Below, one piece after another: positions 7,006 to 14,001 of a DNA stretch of 20,901 bases. Source of the DNA: CAYSLC01 sp964431545. GTDB lineage: Bacteria; Desulfobacterota; Desulfobacteria; Desulfobacterales; JAABSP01. Location of the stretch: positions 1 to 20,901 of the forward strand of contig CAYSLC010000084.1 of assembly GCA_964431545.1 (NCBI GenBank). Reading direction: 5' to 3'. The position numbers were made by a program, and so were the translations under genes. Below the pieces are notes generated by a model. The model saw only the letters and a program-made list of their open reading frames with translations, did no database searches and was not told where the DNA came from. Each line of letters begins with the position of its first letter. The stretch's first letter is position 1.

Positions 7006-8429
7006 CCGACGCCCCCGGACCGCCCCTGGAGATCGCCATCGCCCGCCGGCTGCGCCTCTGCCGGGTTCCGCCGGCCCTTCGGGAACGCCTGGTCCGGGAG
7101 CTGACGGTGGAAAACCCCAAATGGCTGGAGAATGAACGCCTGGGGCGGTGGAACCGGGGGGTGCCCCGGCGGCTGACGTTTTTCACCGAGACCCGGGGCG
7201 GGGGACTCTCCCTGCCCCGGGGGTTCATCCGCCCCCTGATCCGCATCTGCCGGGAGATGGGGATCCCCCACACCCTCGCCGACCGGCGCCGGACCCTTCC
7301 GGAGGTCGACTTCGCCTTCCGCGGCGGCCTGAAGCCCTTCCAGGAAACGGCGGCCACGGCGATGCTGGCCAAGGAGTTCGGGGTCCTCTGCGCCCCCACC
7401 GGCGCGGGGAAGACGGTGGTGGCCCTCCATCTGGCGGCGAAGCGCCGCCAGCCGACCCTCATCGTGGTCCACACCCGGGACCTGGCCCATCAGTGGATCG
7501 ACCGGGTCGGGGGGTTCCTGGGCATCGGGGAGGCGGAGATCGGATTGATCGGGGAGGGCCGGAAGGACTTCGGTGCCGGGGTGACCGTCGCCCTGATCCA
7601 GTCCCTCTACAAGTGCGCCGAGGAGGCCGCCCGCCACACGGGATACCTCATCGTGGACGAGTGCCACCGGATCCCCAGCCGGACCTTCACCGAGGCGGTG
7701 ACCGCCTTCGACTGCCGGTACATGATGGGGCTTTCGGCCACCCCCTTCCGCCGGGACAAGCTCTCCCAGCTCATCTACTGGCATCTGGGGGACCTCCACC
7801 ACCGGGTGGCCCCCGAGGAGCTGGTGGACCAGGGGCACATCCTCCGGGCCGACGTGATCTTCCGGGAGACCGCCTTCGTCCCGTACCACGACCCCAGCAG
7901 GGACTACAGCAAGATGCTCTCGGAGCTGACCGCCGACGACGATCGGAATCACCTCATCGCCGCCGACGCGGCAAGGGAGGCGGCCGGGGGCCAGGGCACG
8001 ATCCTGGTTCTCTCGGACCGGAAGAAGCACTGCGAGATGCTCCGGGCCATCCTCAAGCACCGCCACGGGGTCCCGTCGGAACTCATGACCGGCGACGTCC
8101 CCCTGGCCCGGCGCCGGGAGATCCTCGGCCGGATCAACGCCGGCGAGGTCCGGGTCCTGGTGGCCACGGGCCAGCTCATCGGCGAGGGGTTCGACTGCCC
8201 CGACCTTTCCACCCTCTTCATCACCACCCCCATCCGGTTCAGCGGGCGGGTGATCCAGTACCTGGGCCGGATCCTCCGGCCCGGCCCGGGCAAGCCGAGG
8301 CCCCGGGTCTTCGACTACGTGGACTCCCAGGTGGGCCCCCTGGCGTGGGCGGCCGAGAAGCGGCGGAAGGTCTACACCGACGCCGGCATGGCCGAAGCGT
8401 CCCCTCAGGCGGAAGGCCCGGCCACGTGA
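7002..8429 (+). CDS. Superfamily 2 DEAD/DEAH-type helicase
   Basis: A 475-residue helicase-like ATPase. The core starts near residue 108 with FRGGLKPFQ (Q-motif-like), then Walker A APTGAGKT (131-138), motif Ia TRDLAHQW, Walker B VDECH (218-222), motif III LSATP (244-248), and in the second RecA lobe motif V VATGQLIGEGFDCP (387-400) and motif VI QYLGRILRP (419-427). The arrangement resembles XPB/RecG-like or restriction-type SF2 duplex translocases rather than RNA DEAD-box proteins. An Arg-rich approximately 105-residue N-terminal extension has no motif I recognise. Translation is coupled to the DHH phosphoesterase by an ATGA overlap. An involvement in nucleic-acid repair or turnover together with that phosphoesterase is inference. 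Confidence 0.9.
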   Translation: MTDAPGPPLEIAIARRLRLCRVPPALRERLVRELTVENPKWLENERLGRWNRGVPRRLTFFTETRGGGLSLPRGFIRPLIRICREMGIPHTLADRRRTLPEVDFAFRGGLKPFQETAATAMLAKEFGVLCAPTGAGKTVVALHLAAKRRQPTLIVVHTRDLAHQWIDRVGGFLGIGEAEIGLIGEGRKDFGAGVTVALIQSLYKCAEEAARHTGYLIVDECHRIPSRTFTEAVTAFDCRYMMGLSATPFRRDKLSQLIYWHLGDLHHRVAPEELVDQGHILRADVIFRETAFVPYHDPSRDYSKMLSELTADDDRNHLIAADAAREAAGGQGTILVLSDRKKHCEMLRAILKHRHGVPSELMTGDVPLARRREILGRINAGEVRVLVATGQLIGEGFDCPDLSTLFITTPIRFSGRVIQYLGRILRPGPGKPRPRVFDYVDSQVGPLAWAAEKRRKVYTDAGMAEASPQAEGPAT

Positions 8430-8680
8430 AACCGGGTCTTGCCCCCCTTGAAGTCGATCCAGAGGGTGGCCGAGGGGATGGCCGGCGGCACCCCGGCCCC
8501 CCCCTTGACGCACTCCACCCGGCAGACGTTCTCCAGCATCACCCGCAGAAAGGGCAGCGGATCCATGCCCACCGCGTTGCAGAATCCGGCCCAGGTCTCG
8601 GCGTCCCGCCAGGTGAATCCGCCGATGGACTGGAAGACCTTCTCGATGTCGGCCGCCAACTGTCCGCTCTCTTCGCTCAT
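8405..8680 (-). CDS. Small protein of unknown function (91 residues)
   Basis: I do not recognise a family. The product is acidic at its N-terminus, soluble, and has two Cys close together in MLENVCRVECVKGG. It ends in a strand-like LWIDFKGGKTRFHVAG. An AAAGGAG ribosome site six bases before the ATG and a normal protein-like composition support a real gene, although the opposite strand is also open here. Its last 25 bases overlap the 3' end of the convergent helicase gene. It is divergent from the penicillin-binding-protein gene, sharing a 193-base upstream region. No function is proposed. Confidence 0.7.
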   Translation of the reverse strand: MSEESGQLAADIEKVFQSIGGFTWRDAETWAGFCNAVGMDPLPFLRVMLENVCRVECVKGGAGVPPAIPSATLWIDFKGGKTRFHVAGPSA

Positions 8681-8800
8681 CCGCCACTCCTTTCCGGCGA
8701 CGGGGCCGCCGTCTGGGTTTCGGGGTTCGACGTGATTCCCCCACAGCTACCATGCCCGGGCCGAGCTGGCAAGGCCCGATGAACCGGCCGAGAAATGGTG

Positions 8801-8829
8801 TTGATTGTCAACCCGGTGTCTAGTATGGT
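8801..8829 (+). promoter_or_regulatory. Sigma70-type promoter for the penicillin-binding-protein operon
   Basis: TTGATT (8801-8806) and TATGGT (8824-8829) are 17 bases apart in an AT-rich island upstream of the PBP gene. An overlapping alternative is TTGTCA (8805-8810) with TGATAT (8829-8834). Either places transcription start near 8836-8841, about 35 bases before the ATG. Confidence 0.5.
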
Positions 8830-8873
8830 GATATTTTATTTGATCTAACGAATACGGCTTGAAATCCTTTTTG

Positions 8874-11216
8874 ATGAAGCGGATCACCAAACGCAGGCTC
8901 CTCATCGCCGGAACCGCCGCCGCCGTGGCCGTCCTCCTGGCCGGGACGGGCCTCTTTTTTTATGCGCGCCACCTGGGGAGCATCGTCCACGAGAAGTTTG
9001 CGGGCAAACGGTGGGAACTGCCGGCGCGGATCTACGCCCGGCCCCTGGAACTCTACCCTTCCGGGGAGATCCGCCCCGGGATGCTGGCCCGGGAACTCTC
9101 GCTTCTCCGGTACCGGGAGGCGGACCGGGTGGACGGCCCGGGGAGCTTCTCCCGGACCGAGGGGGCCATCACCCTTTACACCCGGTCGTTCCGTCACGAG
9201 GACGGCGCGGAGCCGGCCCGGAAGGTCCGCCTGACCTTGGCCGGCGGCCGCATCGACCGGATCATCGACGTGGAGACCGGGGCTCCGGCCGAGATGGTCC
9301 GCCTCGATCCGGCCCTCATCGCCAGCTTCTATCCCGACCACAACGAAGACCGGATCCTGGTGAAGCTGGAGGAGGTCTCCCCCCTGCTGATCCAGACGCT
9401 GATCGCGGTGGAGGACCGGAACTTCTACCGCCACCACGGCATCGCCCCCCTGTCGATCCTTCGGGCGTTCATCGCCAATCTCAAGCAGCTCCGGGCCGTC
9501 CAGGGCGGCTCCACCCTCACCCAGCAGCTGGTGAAAAATTTCTTCCTCACCCACCGGCGGACCCTCAAGCGCAAATTCGACGAGGCGATCATGGCCCTGA
9601 TCCTCGAGATGAACTACGACAAGGACGAGATCCTGGAGGCGTACCTCAACGAGGTCTACCTGGGCCAGCAGGGGGACCGGGCCATCCACGGGTTCGGCCT
9701 GGCCAGCCGGTTCTACTTCGGCCGGCCCCTGGAGGACCTGCGTCCCAACGAGACGGCCCTCTTGGTGGGGATGCTCAAGGGACCCTCCCACTACGATCCG
9801 CGGCGGTTCCCGGACCGGGCCACGGCCCGCCGGAACCTGGTCCTCGACATCATGGCGGAACTCAAGCTGATCCACGCCCAGGAGGCGGAGGCGGCCAAGG
9901 CCGGCGGCCTCGGGATCATCGCCGATTCCCAGCTCGCCGACACCCGGTTTCCGGCCTTCCTCGACCTGATCCGGCGCCAGCTCCTGGAGGCGTACCGGGA
10001 GGAGGACCTGCGGTCCGAGGGGCTGCGGATCTTCACCAGCTTCGACCCCCAGGTCCAGTTCGCCGCGGAGGCGGCGGTCACCCAGGGGCTTTCGGCCCTG
10101 GAATCGGACCGGAACCTGCCCCCGGACGAGCTGGAGGCCGGGGCCATCGTCCTGGCCACCGGCGCCAACGAGGTTTTGGCCCTGGTGGGGGGGCGATCCC
10201 CCCGGTTCCACGGCTTCAACCGGGCCCTGGACGCCCGGCGGCCCATCGGGTCGCTGATCAAGCCGGTCATCTACCTCACCGCCCTGGAGCGGCCCGAGAT
10301 CTACACCCTGGTCTCACCGGTGGACGACGGCATGATCACGATCCCGGACAAGGAAAAAGGGGCCTGGGTCCCCCGGAACTACGACCGGGAATACCACGGC
10401 ATCGTCCCCCTCTACGAGGCCCTGGTCCACTCCTACAACTCCGCGGCGGTCCGGCTCGGGATGGGCCTGGGCCTCGACCGGGTCCGGGAGACCCTGACCC
10501 GGATGGGGTTCGAGCGGGAGATCCCCATGTATCCCGCCTCGCTTCTGGGGGTCACGGAGATGAGCCCCCTGGAGGCGGCCCAGATCTACGCCTGCCTGGC
10601 CGACGGGGGATTCCACACCCCCATCCGATCGATCCGGTCGGTCCTCCCCCCCGAGGGGCCGCCGCTCCAGCGGTACCCCATCACCGTTCGGCAGAACTTC
10701 GATCCCGGACCCATCTATATGCTCGACAAGGTCCTCCAGGCGGTGGCCCTGGAGGGGACCGCCCGGTCCCTGGATACCCTCCTCGATCGGGATCTGGCTC
10801 CCGCCGGAAAGACCGGCACCACCAACGACCTGAAGGACAGCTGGTTCGCCGGATTCACCGGGGACCGCCTGGCCGCCGTCTGGGTGGGCCGGGACGACAA
10901 TCGACCCTGCGGGCTCACCGGTTCCGCCGGGGCCCTGCGGATCTGGGCCGACATCATGAACAACATCGAGAGCCGCCCCCTGGACCTCCCCCAGCCCGAC
11001 ACGGTCACCTGGGTGGTGGTCGATCCGGTCACGGGCATGCGCACCGACCCCGACTGCGACTGGGCCATGGCCTTTCCGTTCATCGAGGGGTCGGCACCGG
11101 CGGAAGCGATCTCGTGCGCCCCCCTGGAGATCCCGGATACGGCCCCGCCCGCCGATCCGGCCGAGGCCCCGGACCGGGATCCACGGTTTCTCAAATGGCT
11201 AAAGGAGATTTTTTGA
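8874..11216 (+). CDS. mrcB: Bifunctional class A penicillin-binding protein, PBP1b type
   Basis: A 780-residue inner-membrane protein that polymerises and cross-links peptidoglycan. Numbered from ATG 8874, it has a basic cytoplasmic tail, one membrane helix (about 8-31) and a UB2H-like domain (about 48-110, with ELPARIYARPLEL) that marks the PBP1b type. The glycosyltransferase domain follows, with catalytic Glu180 in AVEDRNFYRHHG and the GGSTLTQQLVKN motif. The transpeptidase has the SxxK nucleophile Ser460 (GSLIK), SYN 520-522 and KTGT 646-649, all intact. The C-terminal tail is Pro-rich, with two Cys before it. No clear ribosome site precedes the start; TTG 8859 would add five residues. The stop overlaps the start of the lipoprotein gene (TGATG), as expected for a synthase and its activator. 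The gene symbol rests on the UB2H-containing architecture. Confidence 0.93.
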   Translation: MKRITKRRLLIAGTAAAVAVLLAGTGLFFYARHLGSIVHEKFAGKRWELPARIYARPLELYPSGEIRPGMLARELSLLRYREADRVDGPGSFSRTEGAITLYTRSFRHEDGAEPARKVRLTLAGGRIDRIIDVETGAPAEMVRLDPALIASFYPDHNEDRILVKLEEVSPLLIQTLIAVEDRNFYRHHGIAPLSILRAFIANLKQLRAVQGGSTLTQQLVKNFFLTHRRTLKRKFDEAIMALILEMNYDKDEILEAYLNEVYLGQQGDRAIHGFGLASRFYFGRPLEDLRPNETALLVGMLKGPSHYDPRRFPDRATARRNLVLDIMAELKLIHAQEAEAAKAGGLGIIADSQLADTRFPAFLDLIRRQLLEAYREEDLRSEGLRIFTSFDPQVQFAAEAAVTQGLSALESDRNLPPDELEAGAIVLATGANEVLALVGGRSPRFHGFNRALDARRPIGSLIKPVIYLTALERPEIYTLVSPVDDGMITIPDKEKGAWVPRNYDREYHGIVPLYEALVHSYNSAAVRLGMGLGLDRVRETLTRMGFEREIPMYPASLLGVTEMSPLEAAQIYACLADGGFHTPIRSIRSVLPPEGPPLQRYPITVRQNFDPGPIYMLDKVLQAVALEGTARSLDTLLDRDLAPAGKTGTTNDLKDSWFAGFTGDRLAAVWVGRDDNRPCGLTGSAGALRIWADIMNNIESRPLDLPQPDTVTWVVVDPVTGMRTDPDCDWAMAFPFIEGSAPAEAISCAPLEIPDTAPPADPAEAPDRDPRFLKWLKEIF

Positions 11217-11884
11217 TGACCCTCTTTCGCATCCTCATCCCCCTGCTCTTGGCCGCCCTGCTGACCGGGTGCCCCAAGGCCTACATCGCCACCGACGGAA
11301 CCGCCTACCAGGACCCCTCGCTGGTTCCGCCCCCCCCGCCCCGGGAGGAGCCGAGACCCCTCCAAACGGCCCGGGACGAAGAGCGCCGCCCCGGGGAGAT
11401 CGACCTGGAGGAGACGGACCTGGGGGAGGCGCCGGCCGCGGAACCCCCGCGGATCGGCTCTCGGACATCGGTGGCCCGCGCCGGGGTGACGGGGCCCCAG
11501 ACCACGCCGGTCATCGACCGGCTCACCGAGCAGGTCCGGGACCAGATGGTCGCGGGAGACCTGGACGGCGCCTTCACCACGGCCGAGCGGGCCCTGCGCA
11601 TCGACGGCTCCGATCCGGAGCTGTGGCACCTCCTGGCCCGGATCCAGCTGGAGCGGGACAATCCGGCCCAGGCCGAACAACTGGCCAAGCGGTCGAACCT
11701 GCTGGCCAAGGGGGACCGGGACCTCCAGGCCGAGAACTGGCGCCTCATCTACCGCTCCCGCCAGGAACGCGGGGATCTGGAGGGGGCCCGGACCGCCGAG
11801 GAGCGCGCCCTGGAGCTGGAGGCCTTCCATCCCATGGAGGATCTTCGTGAAGAATCCCTTGAATCTTTACCGGATATGGACTAA
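11216..11884 (+). CDS. TPR-containing lipoprotein, candidate PBP1b activator
   Basis: A 222-residue lipoprotein. The signal peptide MTLFRILIPLLLAALLTGC ends in a lipobox (LTGC, lipidated Cys19); the next residue is Pro, compatible with outer-membrane sorting. A Pro-rich, disordered stretch (33-47 and on to about 95) leads to a helical region at about 100-205 with two to three tetratricopeptide-like helix pairs, for example AGDLDGAFTTAERALRIDG and NPAQAEQLAKRSNLLAKGD. The start overlaps the PBP stop by one base and has AAAGGAG eight bases upstream. In Pseudomonas aeruginosa the TPR lipoprotein LpoP is encoded beside PBP1b and activates it; the same arrangement here suggests the same role (inference from layout, not from sequence identity). 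Confidence 0.85.
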   Translation: MTLFRILIPLLLAALLTGCPKAYIATDGTAYQDPSLVPPPPPREEPRPLQTARDEERRPGEIDLEETDLGEAPAAEPPRIGSRTSVARAGVTGPQTTPVIDRLTEQVRDQMVAGDLDGAFTTAERALRIDGSDPELWHLLARIQLERDNPAQAEQLAKRSNLLAKGDRDLQAENWRLIYRSRQERGDLEGARTAEERALELEAFHPMEDLREESLESLPDMD

Positions 11885-11968
11885 CGTCGAAAGGAAACCC
11901 GGACGCGGAAAGGAGACCTGCGGCCACCGCCGGCGTCGCCGCGCACTCAGCCCAATTCGAAAATACCC

Positions 11969-13138
11969 ATGACATTACTCATCCTCTACGTCCTCATCGC
12001 CCTGGTGTTTTCCTTTTTCTGCTCCATTTCGGAGGCGGTCATCCTGAGCGTCAGCAAGCCGTACATCGCGGCCCTGGAAAAGAGGGGCAAACGCGCCGGC
12101 AAGACCCTCCGGAAGCTGAAGGACAACGTCAACCGCCCCCTGGCGGCGATCCTCACCCTCAACACCATCGCCCACACGGTGGGGGCCGCCGGCGCCGGGG
12201 CCCAGGCGGCAACCGTCTTCGGCAGCCAATACCTGGGAGCGGCCTCCGCCATCCTGACGCTTTTGATCCTCATCTTCTCCGAGATCATCCCCAAAACCCT
12301 GGGCGCCCGGTACTGGCGATCGATGGCCACCTTCTTCGCCCCGCTCCTCCGCTACCTGGTCTGGGTCCTCTACCCCTTCGTGCTCCTGTCCGAGGCCCTC
12401 ACCCGGGGGATGGCCAACACCACGGAACTCAAGGGGTTCAGCCGGGAGGAGTTCGCGGCCATGGCCGACCTGGGGGCTCAGGAGGGGGAGCTGGAGGCCA
12501 AGGAATCCCGAATCCTGAAAAACCTCTTCCGGTTCCGCTCCTCCACCATCCGGAACATCATGACGCCCCGGACGGTGGTCTTCGCCCTCCAGCAGGAGAC
12601 CACGGTGGACGAGTTCATGGAGCGCCACCAGCAGACGCCCTTCTCCCGGATCCCCATCTACAATCAGGACCGGGACGACATCACCGGCTTCGTCCTCAAG
12701 GACGAAATCCTGCTCGCCCATGCCCGGGACCAGAAGGACGCCGGGCTCAAGGACTTCTCCCGGGAGATCAAGGCGGTCTCGGCGGAGAACTCCCTCTCCC
12801 AGCTCTTCGAGTTCCTCCTGGACAACAAGGAGCACATCGCCCTGGTGCTCGACGAGTACGGCGGTATGGAGGGGATCGTCACCCTGGAGGATGTGGTGGA
12901 GACCCTCCTGGGCCTGGAGATCGTGGACGAGGCGGACCGGACCGTGGACATGCAGGCCCTGGCCCGGGCCCTGTGGGAGAAGCGGGCCCGGCGGGTGGGG
13001 CTCCTCCATGACGAGGAGGAGACGTCCCCCGCGCCCAGCCCGGAGATGGCCGCCGAGGTGGACCTCCATGATCCGGAGGTGGCCGGGGAGGAGGCGGAGC
13101 CCCCGGCCGGGGCCGAAAGCGGCATCGAGCCGACCTGA
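11969..13138 (+). CDS. CNNM-domain transporter with CBS pair (hemolysin C/CorB-like)
   Basis: A 389-residue inner-membrane protein of the CNNM/CorB family, linked to Mg2+ or other divalent ion efflux. The DUF21/CNNM membrane domain (1-150) shows CSISEAVILSVSK, NRPLAAILTLNTIAHTVGAA and SEIIPKTLGARYW. Two CBS motifs follow: NIMTPRTVVFALQQETTVDEF onward (about 195-252), and 265-315 ending in the family signature DEYGGMEGIVTLEDVVE. The usual C-terminal CorC/HlyC domain is absent. Instead the protein ends in an acidic, Ala/Pro/Glu-rich tail (about 346-389). The ATG at 11969 has no obvious ribosome site, but it directly precedes the first membrane helix. The gene lies 84 bases downstream of the lipoprotein with no terminator seen, so it may be part of the same transcript. 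Confidence 0.9.
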   Translation: MTLLILYVLIALVFSFFCSISEAVILSVSKPYIAALEKRGKRAGKTLRKLKDNVNRPLAAILTLNTIAHTVGAAGAGAQAATVFGSQYLGAASAILTLLILIFSEIIPKTLGARYWRSMATFFAPLLRYLVWVLYPFVLLSEALTRGMANTTELKGFSREEFAAMADLGAQEGELEAKESRILKNLFRFRSSTIRNIMTPRTVVFALQQETTVDEFMERHQQTPFSRIPIYNQDRDDITGFVLKDEILLAHARDQKDAGLKDFSREIKAVSAENSLSQLFEFLLDNKEHIALVLDEYGGMEGIVTLEDVVETLLGLEIVDEADRTVDMQALARALWEKRARRVGLLHDEEETSPAPSPEMAAEVDLHDPEVAGEEAEPPAGAESGIEPT

Positions 13139-13150
13139 AACGGCGCCGGT

Positions 13151-13179
13151 TTGCGGACGGCCTCCGGCGGGGTTATCTT
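13151..13179 (+). promoter_or_regulatory. Weak candidate promoter for the YceI-like gene
   Basis: TTGCGG (13151-13156) and TATCTT (13174-13179) are 17 bases apart, about 110 bases before the start codon. Agreement with the consensus is modest (three and four of six). The 153-base gap between the two genes holds nothing else I can interpret. Confidence 0.25.
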
Positions 13180-13291
13180 CCGCTCCATCCCGTCCCCGAG
13201 CGCCGGACACCCACCGGGACGGACACGCCATACGCCCAGACGGGAGAACCGGAAGCCGCCTGTGCCGGTGATCCCCTGAAAGGAGGCCCCC

Positions 13292-13864
13292 ATGAAGCGC
13301 CTGTCTTCTGTCCTTATCCTCGGCCTGGCCCTCATGGCCGCGCCGGCCGCTCTGGCCGCCGACACCTACAAGATCGACCCGGTCCACACCTCCCTCTACT
13401 TCCGGATCATGCACCTGGACATCGCCTGGGTCCACGGCCGGTTCAACCAGGTGGAGGGCGCCTTCGTCATCGACGGGAAGGACCCGGCCAAGAACTCGGC
13501 CGAAATCACGGTGAAGGCGGCAAACGTCGACACCGCCGTTAAAAAGCGGGACGACCACCTCCGGAGCCCCGATTTCTTCCACGCGGAGAAGCACCCCCTC
13601 ATCACGTTCAAGAGCACCGCCTTCGAGAAGGCGGGGGGAAACACCCTCCGGGTATCGGGGGACCTGACCCTCCTCGGCGTCACCCGGCCCGTCACCTTCA
13701 CGGTGGAGAAGACCGGCGAAGCCGACGACCCCTGGGACAACCACCGAATGGGGTTTCACAGCACCTTCACCGTCAAACGGAGCGACTACGGCATGGACAA
13801 GATGCTCGATCTGGTGGGGGATGAGGCGGAGGTGACCTTCAGCGTGGAGGGGATCCGGGAGTGA
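13292..13864 (+). CDS. Secreted YceI-family (lipocalin-like) protein
   Basis: A 190-residue protein with a clear Sec signal peptide (MKRLSSVLILGLALMAAPAA, cleavage after Ala22 or Ala23) and a mature YceI beta-barrel beginning DTYKIDPVHTSLYFRI. Family landmarks include VHGRFNQVEGAF, the KRDDHLRSPDFFHAEKHP helix-loop, the TFKSTAFEK strand, and GDLTLLGVTRPVTF. YceI proteins bind isoprenoid-like lipids or amphiphiles in the periplasm; the ligand is unknown. The start is strongly supported by AAAGGAGG at 13279-13286, five bases before the ATG. It is the last plus-strand gene in the window and converges on the outer-membrane barrel gene across 137 bases. Confidence 0.93.
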   Translation: MKRLSSVLILGLALMAAPAALAADTYKIDPVHTSLYFRIMHLDIAWVHGRFNQVEGAFVIDGKDPAKNSAEITVKAANVDTAVKKRDDHLRSPDFFHAEKHPLITFKSTAFEKAGGNTLRVSGDLTLLGVTRPVTFTVEKTGEADDPWDNHRMGFHSTFTVKRSDYGMDKMLDLVGDEAEVTFSVEGIRE

Positions 13865-14001
13865 GCGGGTTCACGCTCGGGCCCGGGGGGAGACGTTTGC
13901 TTTGGGCCTTGCGCTAATCCCTCCCTACATCAGACCGCGCAGGCAGACGTACAACACCGGGTTGGTTTCGATTTCCGGCGTTCAGGTTCCCGTCTCTATT
14001 G

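Noticed and set aside
9011..11215. Long open frame overlapping the PBP gene in another plus-strand frame, joined in frame to the lipoprotein
   Set aside because: The part before 11216 is Pro/Gly/Arg-rich low complexity. The lipoprotein signal peptide and ribosome site place the real start at 11216.
11885..11968. Purine-rich ribosome-site-like elements (GAAAGGAAA and AAAGGAG) between the lipoprotein and CNNM genes
   Set aside because: Neither is followed at suitable spacing by a start codon with an open frame. They lie too far from the ATG at 11969.
11975..13759. 594-residue open frame opposite the CNNM and YceI-like genes
   Set aside because: It spans two well-supported genes and an intergenic gap, and its composition is typical antisense (Gly/Asp/His/Val/Arg-rich).
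13865..14001. Short minus-strand reading (TPEIETNPVLYVCLRGLM then stop) in the gap between the convergent YceI-like and barrel genes
   Set aside because: It has no start codon, a stop lies just upstream, and it is only 18 residues. It looks protein-like, but I cannot link it to a gene remnant. The gap also holds a weak GAGCG/CGCTC dyad without a T-tract, so no terminator was called.
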